Positions 42,644 through 51,962 are shown, numbered from the stretch's first letter. The stretch is DNA of 64,000 nucleotides from an uncultured Verrucomicrobiales bacterium (GCA_937901085.1 CALCHQ010000102.1:24024-88023), one strand, 5' to 3'. Made by a program: numbers and translations. Notes: a model not told the origin generated them from the letters alone.

Positions 42644-44665
42644 TCAGAACGGTCTGCCGCCCTGGAAAGCCGGTGCCAGCACCATCACCGTGCGCGGCAG
42701 CAGGTAAAGGGAGAGCAGCTGCGCTTTATCGGTGAAATGATGCACGGCCAGGTCCTGCCGGGCAAAGCCGCCGAAGCGGGCATCGTCCGAATCCAGCACC
42801 ACCTTCCACTCACCAGCCTTGGGCGCGGGCAGCTTGTAATCCGGGATGGCACGCGTGCCGCTCCAGTTGAACACAAAGAGCAGCCCACCGCGTTCAAAAG
42901 CCATCACCTGGTTCTCCTCATCCATATTCAGCGGGCGGGCGGGCGGCGCAGCCAGCAGGTCGCGTCGCTTGGCCAGCTCCACCATGGCGCGGTCAAATTC
43001 ATTCAGAAAGCGGTAACGCAGCAGCTTGTTATCCACCAGACTCCATTGGCGGCGGCAGTACTGGTACGAATTGCCATTGCCCTCGCGGGGGAAATCAATC
43101 CACTCCGGGTGGCCGAATTCATTGCCCATGAAATTGAGCCAGCCCTCGCCACCGGCCGCCAGCGTCGCCAGACGAATCATCTTGTGCAGCGCCATACCGC
43201 GGTCAATGATGGGGCTGGGCATATCACAGCTCATGTGGGTGTACATTTCCGCATCCATGAGGCGGAACGCTATCGTCTTATCGCCCACCAGCGCCTGGTC
43301 GTGGCTCTCGGCATAGGCAATGTTCGCCTCGCCATAGCGGCGGTTGATAAGCGTGTACCAGATATCGCCCACGCTCCAATCCTCATCCTTCTTCTCCTTG
43401 AGCAGCTTGATCCAGTAATCCGGCAGGCCCATAGCCAGGCGGTGCGTGAACCCGAATCCGCCCTCATCCACCGGGCGGCAGAGCCCCGGCATACCGCTCA
43501 TATCCTCTGCAATCGCAAAGGCTCCCGGCCGCACCTGCTGCACCAGCGTGGCCGCCAGCTGCAGGTAGGTCACCGCACTCAGATTCACCTGCGTGTTGAA
43601 ATAGCAGCCCAAATCCGTAAACGGCTCATGCCCATGGTGCAGGTAGAGCATGCTGGTGACACCGTCGAAGCGGAAGCCGTCGAAGCGGAACTCCTCCAGC
43701 CACCAGCGCAGGTTGCTCAGCAGGAACTGCAGCACCTCTTCCTTGCCGTAATCAAACAGGCAGCTGTCCCAGTCCGGGTGCATACTGTCGCGCTCGCCCG
43801 CGCAGAAATACTGCCCGCCGGAACCGTCAAAATTGTTCAGTCCCTCGGCCATGTTCTTCACCGCGTGGGAATGCACCACATCCAGCAGCACCGCAATGCC
43901 CAGCCCATGCGCCGTATCAATGAGATACTTCAAATCCTCCGGCGTGCCAAAGCGGTTGCAGGGTGCGAAGAACGAGGAAACATGGTAGCCGAATGACCCA
44001 TAATAAGGATGTTCCTGAATGGCCATCACCTGCACCACATTGTAGCCCAGCTTCGCCACACGCGGCAGCACCTCATCCGCAAACTCACGGTAGCTGTGAA
44101 TCCGCCCCTCCTCACCGGCCATGCCCACATGCGTCTCATAAATGAACGGCGTCTTCACCGTTGCCGGATTCCAGCGCTTGTGCTTCCACTCGTATGGCTC
44201 GGCTGGGTTCCAGATAACCCCGCTGTAATCGTAGGTGGCGGCATCCTGCGCGGTATAGCGAATCCAGGCCGGCATGCGGTCATGATGCTCATTATCCGCG
44301 CCGACAACATGCACCTTCACATGCTGGCCATGCTGCAGCGCATCCGCAGGCAGGCGCAGCTCCCACACGCCATTGGCATCGCGGGTCATCGGGTTCGCCT
44401 CGCGGTTCCAGAAATTGAAATCACCAATCAGATACAGCTGGCGCGCCCCCGGCGCCCACTCGCGGTACACCCATTCCCCCGTCTCCGCATCGCGGTTGAA
44501 GCCCATGCGCCCATACGCCCCGGCAAACTCCAGAAGCGAACCATGACGGCGGCATATACGCTCCAGCTGGGCATCGTACAGTCGCATGCGGCCCTTGATT
44601 TCTCGTTCAAACGGTGCCAGCCATCCATCCGCCAGCACTAATCCGGGTATAGGGGAGCGTCTCAT
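42644..44665 (-). CDS. glgB: 1,4-alpha-glucan branching enzyme, GH13_8-like
   Basis: Makes alpha-1,6 branches in glycogen (673 residues). An N-terminal CBM48 region (REWAPGARQLYLIGDFNFWN, about 68-87) precedes the GH13 barrel. The catalytic aspartate is in FRFDGVTSMLY, the glutamate in AIAEDMSGMPGL, and the third acidic residue follows in ESHDQALVGD. The sequence is closer to eukaryotic-type branching enzymes, as judged by the DGFRFDGVTSMLYxHHG string, than to the common bacterial GlgB. The transcript starts at the ATG (leaderless). A glycogen synthase-like and a GH57 gene lie 6 kb away. Confidence 0.93.
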   Translation of the reverse strand: MRRSPIPGLVLADGWLAPFEREIKGRMRLYDAQLERICRRHGSLLEFAGAYGRMGFNRDAETGEWVYREWAPGARQLYLIGDFNFWNREANPMTRDANGVWELRLPADALQHGQHVKVHVVGADNEHHDRMPAWIRYTAQDAATYDYSGVIWNPAEPYEWKHKRWNPATVKTPFIYETHVGMAGEEGRIHSYREFADEVLPRVAKLGYNVVQVMAIQEHPYYGSFGYHVSSFFAPCNRFGTPEDLKYLIDTAHGLGIAVLLDVVHSHAVKNMAEGLNNFDGSGGQYFCAGERDSMHPDWDSCLFDYGKEEVLQFLLSNLRWWLEEFRFDGFRFDGVTSMLYLHHGHEPFTDLGCYFNTQVNLSAVTYLQLAATLVQQVRPGAFAIAEDMSGMPGLCRPVDEGGFGFTHRLAMGLPDYWIKLLKEKKDEDWSVGDIWYTLINRRYGEANIAYAESHDQALVGDKTIAFRLMDAEMYTHMSCDMPSPIIDRGMALHKMIRLATLAAGGEGWLNFMGNEFGHPEWIDFPREGNGNSYQYCRRQWSLVDNKLLRYRFLNEFDRAMVELAKRRDLLAAPPARPLNMDEENQVMAFERGGLLFVFNWSGTRAIPDYKLPAPKAGEWKVVLDSDDARFGGFARQDLAVHHFTDKAQLLSLYLLPRTVMVLAPAFQGGRPF

Positions 44666-44671
44666 ACCCCT

Positions 44672-44700
44672 ATATTACACCCAGCCGGCCACTTTTGCAA
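44672..44700 (-). promoter_or_regulatory. leaderless glgB promoter
   Basis: On the minus strand, TTGCAA (44695-44700), a 17-bp spacer and TAATAT (44672-44677), then 6 nt to the ATG at 44665. It lies 4 bp from the end of the BASS transporter gene. Confidence 0.7.
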
Positions 44701-44703
44701 TTT

Positions 44704-45609
44704 TCAATTTTGGGTTTTTGCCTTTTCGCGGTTGGCGAGGGCTATCTGCAAGGCGTTGGCCATGTTGTGGAAAAAGACGTAGAAAGCCGGGCCAATGTAG
44801 GCCAGAGGATGCACATACCACTGGCTGGCAATATAGAGTGTGAGGATGGTGTTCTTCTGCCCCAGGCATTGGGAGCATTCGCGCTTCAAGTCCCGGCCTC
44901 CCAGTTTGTAGCCCGCCACAAAACCGGTGATGCAGACCACCAGCGAGCCCAGTACCATGGGCAGCATGTGCCACCAGCTGATATCCATTTCCAGCACACG
45001 CTGCGTGCCTACCCCGGCGATGATGGTGAGGTTCACAATCCAGATACCGAGCGAGACATCGCGCAGGCGGGCCGGCCAGGCCTTGCAGGGGGGATGCACC
45101 CAGCGCAGCACGATGGCCACCAGCGCCGGGATGCCCAGCACGGTGCCCAGCTGCATGGCCACCTCGGCAGCCAGTTCGGTGTAGCAGAAGCCTTCCACCT
45201 GCACCACAAAGGGCATGAGCAGCGGCGTGACGAGGCCGAATACTATCTGGCTGAGGACCAGGGCCGTGGTGGTGAATTCCACATTGCCACGCAGGAGGTT
45301 CACGATGACCGGGGCGGCAATGGCCACCGGGGCTATGCCGCAGAAAAAGAGCGATTCAGCCAGCACCGGGTAGCCCAGAGCGCGGGCGGTTCCCCAAAAG
45401 CCCATGCCTATCATCTGGATGCCCAGCAGCAGCCAGAGGTGCATGCGCTGCGGTTTGAGGCGTGCCACCTCAATGCCCATGAAGGTGATGCTGAGCATGA
45501 GCGCCACGCTGGCAGGCAGATACGCCCCCAGCGGGGCAAGCTGCTGATGAAAGAGGCCTCCCACCAGGAAGGCCACTATCATGGAAATACTGCGGATGTG
45601 CTTCTTCAT
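44704..45609 (-). CDS. bile acid:sodium symporter (BASS) family transporter
   Basis: A 301-residue membrane protein with nine or ten hydrophobic helices. The segment CSQCLGQKNTILTLYIASQW corresponds to the conserved E-x-G-x-Q-N-x-x-L-A helix of the BASS family, and the FMGIEVARLK and VIVNLLRGNVEFTTTAL stretches also fit. Such proteins move organic anions such as bile acids, pantoate or keto acids with sodium; the substrate cannot be told. The start overlaps the stop of the HD hydrolase gene by one base (TGATG), so the two are co-translated. Confidence 0.75.
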   Translation of the reverse strand: MKKHIRSISMIVAFLVGGLFHQQLAPLGAYLPASVALMLSITFMGIEVARLKPQRMHLWLLLGIQMIGMGFWGTARALGYPVLAESLFFCGIAPVAIAAPVIVNLLRGNVEFTTTALVLSQIVFGLVTPLLMPFVVQVEGFCYTELAAEVAMQLGTVLGIPALVAIVLRWVHPPCKAWPARLRDVSLGIWIVNLTIIAGVGTQRVLEMDISWWHMLPMVLGSLVVCITGFVAGYKLGGRDLKRECSQCLGQKNTILTLYIASQWYVHPLAYIGPAFYVFFHNMANALQIALANREKAKTQN

Positions 45610-47213
45610 CAGGCTTCCGGCTTGGGTTCCGCCTTGCGCATTTCAATCACCGCAGCGGTGGCATCATCGGCCTTGGGCTTGGGGTAGGAAATGCGGTTGT
45701 GGTGCATGGTGCGGATGGTGGCAAAGAACGATTCCTTAAGGCGCTCAATCTCACCCAGCGTCAGCCCGCAATCCTGCAGGTGTCCATCGAGAATACGTCC
45801 CTTGAAGATGCCGCTGATCATGTTGCGGATATCTTCCTCGGTGGGGTGCTGCAGCGAGCGGGTGGCGCTTTCCACGGCATCGGCCATGCTCACGATACCG
45901 CTTTCGCGGGTCTGGGGAATCGGGCCCTTGTAGGTGTAGATGGACTTATCCACCTCCTCCGGGCAGGTATCAATGAGGCCCTCCTCGAACTTGGCTTTTT
46001 CCTCCTCATACTGGTCAAGCGCCTTGCGGTAGAAGAAATAGGCCGTGGAGACACCGTGATGCTCGCGGATGACATTCACAATGCGGGTATTGAGGCCGTG
46101 GGATTCTGCCAGTTCCACGCCTTCGCTCACGTGCCCGGTAATGATGCGGGCGCTGGCTTCCGGCGTCAGCTCGGCATGGGGGGAGGCATTCTGGTCGGCA
46201 ATATTCTCGGCAAAATACTGCGGGTTGGCAATCTTGCCGATGTCGTGGTAAAGGCCGCACACACCGGCGCGGGTCACATCGGCCCCGATGGCTTCTGCCC
46301 CGGCCTCCGAAAGGCGCTGCACCACGAGGCTGTGGTGGAAAGTACCCGGAGCCACAATCTGCAATTTCCGCAGCAGAGGGTGATTCATGTCGGCCCATTC
46401 CAGCCAGGTGATGGGAGTGGAGATGTTGAACAGGCGTTCCAGCGCAGGCATCATGCCGCCGATAAGGGCGGCCAGCACAAAGTTGACCCCGACGGTGATG
46501 GCCAGCTCCACAGCAAAGCCACCGATGTTGAAGCCATTGGTAAAGCCGCGCAGCGGAATGGGTTCATCCGTTCCTGCGGCATCCAGGCTGAGCAGCAGGT
46601 ACACCGAAGCAAAGGCTATGCCGCTGGCCACAAAGCCGGCGCGCAGAATCTGCTCGCGCTTATGCACACGCCCCGAAACCAGGGCGCAGACCGTCCCCGT
46701 CACAAAGCTCACCGCGCTGTAATTGAGAATGATGGCGGAGTCCGTCCCATCGGGGAACATGGCCACGCCGAAGATTGTGCAGCACAGAGCCGTAAACGCC
46801 CCCAGACGGCGGCCAATCATCACCGCCAGCACCGTGGGTGCCATGGCGTAGGGCAGCCAGAGCAATACCTGCCCCTGCATGTTGAAGCCGGGAATCACGG
46901 CTTTGAGCGCGCAGACACCGGTCATGATGAGCAGCTGCGTCACAATCATGCTCACCAGCAGGAAGGTGCGGCGTACTGTAAGCTGCAACTGCAGGCGGGA
47001 CAGATACGCCAGCAGCAGCAAGCCCATGGAAGTGAGGACAAGCCAGATGACGCGGAAGGCGGCATTCCACACATGCGCGGCGGATGAAGCCGCAATGAAG
47101 CAAAGAGCCAGCAGCCCCAGCAGGGCCACACCAAGCATCACCTGTGCGCCACCCTTGAATCGCGCACCAGGGTCGTCGCCAGGACGAGTCAGTTTATTGA
47201 GCAGACGAGTCAT
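45609..47213 (-). CDS. 7TM-HD family phosphohydrolase (PgpH-like) without the extracytoplasmic domain
   Basis: A 534-residue membrane protein with about seven or eight helices in residues 25-270, then a cytosolic HD domain. The HD motifs are clear: GTFHHSLVVQRLSE, GLYHDIGKIANPQYF, NVIREHHGVSTAYFF and the later ISMADAVE-type segment VSMADAVESATR. This layout is that of PgpH, which hydrolyses c-di-AMP, but typical PgpH has a large N-terminal extracytoplasmic domain (7TMR-HDED), absent here, so the length is about 200 residues below normal. It probably controls second-messenger levels and hence turgor or cell wall. Operon with the BASS transporter. Confidence 0.85.
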   Translation of the reverse strand: MTRLLNKLTRPGDDPGARFKGGAQVMLGVALLGLLALCFIAASSAAHVWNAAFRVIWLVLTSMGLLLLAYLSRLQLQLTVRRTFLLVSMIVTQLLIMTGVCALKAVIPGFNMQGQVLLWLPYAMAPTVLAVMIGRRLGAFTALCCTIFGVAMFPDGTDSAIILNYSAVSFVTGTVCALVSGRVHKREQILRAGFVASGIAFASVYLLLSLDAAGTDEPIPLRGFTNGFNIGGFAVELAITVGVNFVLAALIGGMMPALERLFNISTPITWLEWADMNHPLLRKLQIVAPGTFHHSLVVQRLSEAGAEAIGADVTRAGVCGLYHDIGKIANPQYFAENIADQNASPHAELTPEASARIITGHVSEGVELAESHGLNTRIVNVIREHHGVSTAYFFYRKALDQYEEEKAKFEEGLIDTCPEEVDKSIYTYKGPIPQTRESGIVSMADAVESATRSLQHPTEEDIRNMISGIFKGRILDGHLQDCGLTLGEIERLKESFFATIRTMHHNRISYPKPKADDATAAVIEMRKAEPKPEA

Positions 47214-47245
47214 AAGTCTGAGTTGTTTCTTGCGTCGTGCTGGTC

Positions 47246-47274
47246 ATTATAACAGCCCGGCTGGCGTTTGGCAA
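47246..47274 (-). promoter_or_regulatory. promoter of the PgpH-like gene
   Basis: On the minus strand, TTGCCA (47269-47274), a 17-bp spacer and perfect TATAAT (47246-47251). The leader is about 25 nt. Confidence 0.7.
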
Positions 47275-47287
47275 GTTTATCCCTCTG

Positions 47288-48652
47288 TCAGGGCATGAAC
47301 TTCCAGCTTCCCAGACGCACCATTTCCTCAAAAGCTCCTTCAGGATTGATTTCCCCGCGCTCTTGCGCCATACGCAGATAAACCCTGGCACGGGAGGGTT
47401 CAGAAGCCCTGGAAGCATTGCCCAGCTGCGCCAGCACCGCCATGAGCGTATAACTCTGCGGCACACCCGCAGCCGCCGCTGCCGACAAGGACTGCAACGC
47501 CCGCGCCATATCTGCTTCCACGCCCGTGCCATTGAAGTACAAATCGGCCAGGGCCAGGTTGGCAAAAGGCACTCCGGCATCGACCAGCTGCTGCAGCACC
47601 CGCACACCGCGCGCGGCATCGGGCGCGCAGCCACGCCCGGCCGCAAGGCAATAAGCATAGGCCACCCCGCCGCGCGGGTCTCCGGCATCGGCCGCGCGGC
47701 GGTAGAGGTCAAACACACGAGAGGCCGGGAACTGCTCCGGCTGCTTGTGGTACTCTCCCGCCAGCGGAATCAACGCTGGCGTATACCCCTGAAGCGCCGC
47801 CCGCTGGAACAGGCGCACCGCCTGCGGCGCATCCGGCGTAATGAGCGGCTTCAACCCTTCAGGTACCTCAGCTCCCGGCACCGAAAAAGCCGCCAGCTGC
47901 GCCAGGGCTTCGGGGTGGTCACGCTCCGCCGCCTGCTTCAGGAAATCATAAGCCAGCGCCTCCTTCCCCTGTTGCAGATAATAAAATGCCAGCATCCCGG
48001 CGGCTCCCGGACTGCCATGCGACGCCGCCAGCTCCATCCACTCCCGGCTGGCCGCTTCGTCGCGCGACGCTTCGAGCGAGGCCAGCATCTCCTCGACAAA
48101 ATAATTATTCCGTTTCAGCTCAGCCACCACCGCCGGTGAATCCTTGCCCTCCTTCTCCAGCCGCCCGGAAATGAGCAGGTAAGCCGCCCGCGCACGCGGA
48201 CTACCCGACCGGCAGGCCTGCATGAGATACTCCATTCCCTGCTTCTCATCTGCCGGAGCGCCCACGCCGCTGCCACACAAATGCGCCATCTCCAGCAAAG
48301 CCGGTGCATAACCAGCAGCAGCAGCCTGCTCCACGGCCGCACGCAGTTTTACCGCCGCCTCTGCCGACTCAATCGGAACCTGCTGCGAGCGCAACTGCGC
48401 CAGCCGCTGCCGAGCCTGCCAGGTAAGCGCCACAGGGTGCCCGGCCTCAGCCGCACGCTGCATCGAACTCCAGAACACCTGCTCATCGCCCCCGCTTGCA
48501 TCCAGCACAGCGCTGATGACCGGCCCCATATTCTCCGACTGCTGCTCCTGCGCGGCATCCAGCGCCCGGTTCAAAACCATCTGAACATCATCAGCAGCCT
48601 GGACGCAGACCGGACACAACAGCAGGGGAAGCAGAGATAAAACAGACTTCAT
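47288..48652 (-). CDS. secreted Sel1-repeat protein
   Basis: A 454-residue exported protein: signal peptide 1-19 (ends VQAAD), then some nine helix-turn-helix Sel1-like units. Examples are AAAAGYAPALLEMAHLCGSG, AASHGSPGAAGMLAFYYLQ and AADAGDPRGGVAYAYCLAAG, with the final DLYFNGTGVEAD matching the family consensus. Sel1 repeats mediate protein-protein contacts, often at the envelope. No enzymatic domain. The next gene on the minus strand is the PgpH-like gene, which has its own promoter. Confidence 0.85.
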   Translation of the reverse strand: MKSVLSLLPLLLCPVCVQAADDVQMVLNRALDAAQEQQSENMGPVISAVLDASGGDEQVFWSSMQRAAEAGHPVALTWQARQRLAQLRSQQVPIESAEAAVKLRAAVEQAAAAGYAPALLEMAHLCGSGVGAPADEKQGMEYLMQACRSGSPRARAAYLLISGRLEKEGKDSPAVVAELKRNNYFVEEMLASLEASRDEAASREWMELAASHGSPGAAGMLAFYYLQQGKEALAYDFLKQAAERDHPEALAQLAAFSVPGAEVPEGLKPLITPDAPQAVRLFQRAALQGYTPALIPLAGEYHKQPEQFPASRVFDLYRRAADAGDPRGGVAYAYCLAAGRGCAPDAARGVRVLQQLVDAGVPFANLALADLYFNGTGVEADMARALQSLSAAAAAGVPQSYTLMAVLAQLGNASRASEPSRARVYLRMAQERGEINPEGAFEEMVRLGSWKFMP

Positions 48653-48658
48653 ATCTTC

Positions 48659-48687
48659 ATCGTACCTCTAACGAGAACGAGTTGCAA
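48659..48687 (-). promoter_or_regulatory. leaderless promoter of the Sel1 gene
   Basis: On the minus strand, TTGCAA (48682-48687), a 17-bp spacer and TACGAT (48659-48664), then 6 nt to the ATG at 48652. Confidence 0.6.
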
Positions 48688-48741
48688 GTTGTTTCTGCTT
48701 CTTTTTCCGACATCCAATTAAGAATCATTCTTTTCTTTGAC

Positions 48742-48770
48742 TTGACTAACGGGCTATCCCCCTGTAAAGT
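48742..48770 (+). promoter_or_regulatory. leaderless promoter of the CDF transporter gene
   Basis: TTGACT (48742-48747), a 17-bp spacer and TAAAGT (48765-48770), then 6 nt to the ATG at 48777. Confidence 0.7.
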
Positions 48771-48776
48771 GATGGC

Positions 48777-50177
48777 ATGGATACAGACACGAAGAAGAGC
48801 GCAGCCGCGTGGTCATCAGTCCTTTGGAGCGGAGTACTGGCCGCTACCAAGCTGGTGGTGGGCATCATGACTGGCTCCCTCGGTATTCTCTCGGAAGCCT
48901 TGCACAGCGCGCTCGACCTTGTGGCCGCCGGTGGTACCGTGTACGCCGTGAAAGTTGCCTCCCAGCCCGCCGACAAAGACCACCCCTACGGCCACGGCAA
49001 GATAGAAAACCTCATGGCCCTGGGAGAAACCCTGCTGCTGCTCGCCACCGCCGCCTGGGTCATCATGGAAGCCCTTGAACGCCTGCTGAGCAGCGACCCG
49101 GCCGCGCTCGAAGTCAAATTCTCCTACTGGGCCTTTGCCATCGTCATCCTTTCCATCCTCGTCGACATCAGCCGAGCCCGCATGCTCAAACGCGTCGCCC
49201 GCGAAACCCGCAGCGCCGCCCTGGAAGCCGATGCCGCCCACTTCACCACCGACATCTGGAGCAGCGCCGCCGTCCTCTTCGGTATCACCGGGGCTGCCGT
49301 CGCCGACATGACAGTTTCCGGCAGCTGGCTGCACTGGCTGCTGCTGCGGGCCGACGTCTTTGCCTCCCTCGTCGTCGCAGGACTCATCCTGCACATCTGC
49401 AAGGAACTCGGTATGCAAGCCGTCAACAACCTCATGGACAAACAAAGCGGCGAAGCCTGCGACAAAATCCGCAGCATCATGGCCGAGCGCATGCCCACCT
49501 ACCCCGTCACCCGCCTCCGCATCCGGGAATCCGGCGCCCGGTACTATGTCGACATGGAAGTACAAGTACCGCGTGACCTGCATGTCGACACCGCCCACGA
49601 AATCGCCGATGCCATCGAAGAACTCGTAGCCCGCACCCTGGACGGAGCAGAAACCATGGTTCACATGCAACCAGCGCACACCCTGCCCGAAACGCCCGAA
49701 TTCACCATCCGCCGCCTTGCCCTCACCCACCGCTTCGGCGTACACGGCCTCGTCCTCTTCCGCTCCGACAAGGGCGAATCCGTCGTTGCCGTTGATCTCG
49801 AACTCCCGGCCGACGCTATGCTGGAATCCTGGCAGCTGCCCATCGAAGCCTTCCGCAAGGAAGTCAAGCGCAGCCTCAAAGCCGATATCGTCGCGCTGCA
49901 CGTTGAGCCAGACCTGCGGCATCTGCCTGTTTCCCGACTCGACCTGCCCGCCGACTGGGAAGCGCAGGTACGCGAGGCCATGATAGAACGCGGTGCCCCC
50001 CTGCCCGGCAGTATCAGCTGCTACACCCGCGGTGCCGAGCGACTCTGTGTCATTTCCATACCTAAGGAACCCGGCCTCACCGTCGAGCAGAGCCACACCC
50101 GCCTCACCAAGCTCAATAAAAAGCTGGCCGAGCGACTCCCCGCTGCAGCCCGCATCATGGTCACCTACGAGGAATAA
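48777..50177 (+). CDS. cation diffusion facilitator transporter with extended C-terminus
   Basis: A 466-residue divalent metal/proton antiporter. The membrane part (about 15-215) has SLGILSEALHSALDLVAAGG with the HxxxD metal site of helix II, the HPYGHGKIENL loop and ALEADAAHFTTDIWSS in helix V. The cytosolic ferredoxin-like domain follows (VDMEVQVPRDLHVDTAHEIAD). The C-terminal 150 residues exceed the normal family length (about 300) and contain what looks like a second, divergent domain of the same kind (VVAVDLELPADAMLES). Typical substrates are Zn2+, Mn2+ or Fe2+. Confidence 0.9.
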   Translation: MDTDTKKSAAAWSSVLWSGVLAATKLVVGIMTGSLGILSEALHSALDLVAAGGTVYAVKVASQPADKDHPYGHGKIENLMALGETLLLLATAAWVIMEALERLLSSDPAALEVKFSYWAFAIVILSILVDISRARMLKRVARETRSAALEADAAHFTTDIWSSAAVLFGITGAAVADMTVSGSWLHWLLLRADVFASLVVAGLILHICKELGMQAVNNLMDKQSGEACDKIRSIMAERMPTYPVTRLRIRESGARYYVDMEVQVPRDLHVDTAHEIADAIEELVARTLDGAETMVHMQPAHTLPETPEFTIRRLALTHRFGVHGLVLFRSDKGESVVAVDLELPADAMLESWQLPIEAFRKEVKRSLKADIVALHVEPDLRHLPVSRLDLPADWEAQVREAMIERGAPLPGSISCYTRGAERLCVISIPKEPGLTVEQSHTRLTKLNKKLAERLPAAARIMVTYEE

Positions 50178-50200
50178 GGCTTTTTCCTTTAATTTCCTGA

Positions 50201-50228
50201 TTGACTGCGGATACTGCTGTGATATAAT
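50201..50228 (+). promoter_or_regulatory. promoter of the PUR-like gene
   Basis: TTGACT (50201-50206), a 16-bp spacer and perfect TATAAT (50223-50228). The leader of about 37 nt holds a small hairpin (GGGGTTA-GAA-TAACCACCCC, 50241-50260) just before a weak AGGA site and the GTG start. Confidence 0.7.
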
Positions 50229-50271
50229 ACAGCTTCATAGGGGTTAGAATAACCACCCCAGGATTGAAACA

Positions 50272-50478
50272 GTGGACGACGATATCATTTGCACAGAGAA
50301 AATCATTGCTGACCGCAAGACCTTCTTTATTGACCTCAAGAGCAATGCCCGCGGCCGCGTGGTGCGTATCACCGAAAAGGTAAGCTCCAACCGCGACCGT
50401 ATCATGGTACCGGCTGAGATTCTGGACGACTTCATTGCCGCTCTGGAGGACATCCGCCGCGCCAATAACGAATATTGA
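50272..50478 (+). CDS. PUR-alpha-like nucleic acid-binding protein (DUF3276-like)
   Basis: A 68-residue protein starting at GTG (50272). The string IIADRKTFFIDLKSNARGRVVRITEK matches a single PUR repeat, as in the DUF3276 family, and is followed by an acidic helix (LDDFIAALEDIRRA). PUR proteins bind single-stranded DNA or RNA. The bacterial proteins dimerise to build a full PUR fold. The exact role in the cell is not known. It has its own strong promoter. Confidence 0.7.
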   Translation: MDDDIICTEKIIADRKTFFIDLKSNARGRVVRITEKVSSNRDRIMVPAEILDDFIAALEDIRRANNEY

Positions 50479-50536
50479 TGCGGCTCTCCGCCCACCTGGC
50501 GGTAATTTATATCTTGTTAGTAGGATTGACAGACTT

Positions 50537-50565
50537 TTGTCTGGACAAGTCACTATCATTATGCT
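50537..50565 (+). promoter_or_regulatory. promoter and structured leader of the glycogen synthase-like/GH57 operon
   Basis: TTGTCT (50537-50542), a 17-bp spacer and TATGCT (50560-50565). The leader of about 57 nt has an imperfect hairpin (around 50574-50600). The region 50479-50628 is AT-rich and holds no gene. This leader is longer than those of most neighbours. Confidence 0.45.
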
Positions 50566-50628
50566 TTAATTCCTGCGAGACTAAGCCCTTAGAGTCTGCA
50601 ATTTTAATAATCCAACAACCGATTGAAA

Positions 50629-51927
50629 ATGAGAAGAATAAAGGTATTAAAGCTGGGGTGGGAATTTCCGCCGCTCATCAATGGTGGTCTGGGCGTGGCG
50701 TGCATGGGCATCTCCCGCGCGCTCTCGCAGAAGGTTGATTTGAATGTGATTGTGCCGAAGGCCTCCCCCGATGCCCATTACGACGGTTTTTCGCTCACCG
50801 GCGTGAACACGCTGAAGCATGAGCAGATGGAGACGCTGGAGGAAGGATACACCTATGAGAGTTTCTCGGTGGTGGGCAAAGCTCCCATTAACCTTGACCC
50901 CTACGCCAGCGAGGAAGGCACGCCGGGTAACATCACCTTCACCAAGGAGGGGAAGCTGCTCTTCTCCCGCGTCCACGAGGCTGATCTGGCTTTGTTCACT
51001 GGCAAGGAAGACCTCTATGCCGGAGATCTGGCCCGCAAGGTCATCGAGTTCTCCAAGATTTGCGCAGTGATGGCCCGCAAATATGATTTCGATGTCGTGC
51101 ATGCCCACGACTGGATGACCTATCTGGCCGGTGTGGAAGTGAAGAAGGCCACAGGCAAGCCGCTGGTGGTGCATCTGCATGCTTCGCAGTTCGACCGCGC
51201 TGGTGCCGATGCCCGCGGCTGGATATACGACATCGAAAAATACGGCATGGAACAGGCAGACGCCGTCATCCCGGTTTCAAAGTACACGGGTACGGTGGCT
51301 GCCGGGCATTATGGTATTGACCCGGCCAAGATTTTCCCGGTACACAATGGCGCTGACCCGGTGCATGTCTTCCACAGCAAGAAGAAATTCCCGGAGAAAC
51401 TGGTGCTGTTCCTGGGGCGTCTCACCGCCCAGAAAGGGCCGGAATTCTTCCTGCAGATTGCGGCCAAGGTGCTGGAGCAGACGGATAATGTACGTTTCGT
51501 GATGGCCGGCACGGGCGAGAAGCTCCGCCAGCTCATCGAGACCGGAGCCTTCCATGGTGTGGGCGATAAGTTCCACTTTACAGGCTTCCTGAACAAGCAG
51601 AAAGTGAATGAGTTGCTCTCTATGACGGATGTGTACTGCATGCCGTCTGTCTCGGAACCGTTCGGACTTTCTGCCCTGGAGGCGGCGCAGTTCAACATTC
51701 CCGCTGTCATATCGAAGCAGAGTGGTGTGGCAGAAGTGATGAAGGGCGCGCTCAAGGCCGATTTCTGGGATGTGAACATGATGGCCAAGCACATTGTAGA
51801 CCTTGTGACGGATGAGAAGCTCTACAAGCAGGTGGCCGAGCAGAGCGCCCAGGACATCAAGAATTCCAACTGGGAGACGGCGGCCGAGAAGATGCTGAAG
51901 GTCTACCACCATGTGCTTGGCTGGTAA
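50629..51927 (+). CDS. glycogen/starch synthase-type GT4/GT5 glycosyltransferase
   Basis: A 432-residue GT-B glycosyltransferase. The N-terminal KLGWEFPPLINGGLG (residues 8-22) corresponds to the glycogen synthase K-x-GG loop in altered form. VVHAHDWMTYLAG and, in the C-terminal half, LFLGRLTAQKGPEFFLQ and MPSVSEPFGLSALEAAQ (E-x7-E) are also typical. It probably extends alpha-1,4-glucan with UDP- or ADP-glucose. The ATG at 50629 is preferred over a TTG at 50623. It precedes a GH57 gene by 35 nt; this pair is common in Bacteroidota and relatives and goes with glycogen metabolism. Confidence 0.85.
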   Translation: MRRIKVLKLGWEFPPLINGGLGVACMGISRALSQKVDLNVIVPKASPDAHYDGFSLTGVNTLKHEQMETLEEGYTYESFSVVGKAPINLDPYASEEGTPGNITFTKEGKLLFSRVHEADLALFTGKEDLYAGDLARKVIEFSKICAVMARKYDFDVVHAHDWMTYLAGVEVKKATGKPLVVHLHASQFDRAGADARGWIYDIEKYGMEQADAVIPVSKYTGTVAAGHYGIDPAKIFPVHNGADPVHVFHSKKKFPEKLVLFLGRLTAQKGPEFFLQIAAKVLEQTDNVRFVMAGTGEKLRQLIETGAFHGVGDKFHFTGFLNKQKVNELLSMTDVYCMPSVSEPFGLSALEAAQFNIPAVISKQSGVAEVMKGALKADFWDVNMMAKHIVDLVTDEKLYKQVAEQSAQDIKNSNWETAAEKMLKVYHHVLGW

Positions 51928-51962
51928 GGGAACAGGATGAACACATTACTTTCATTAACGAT

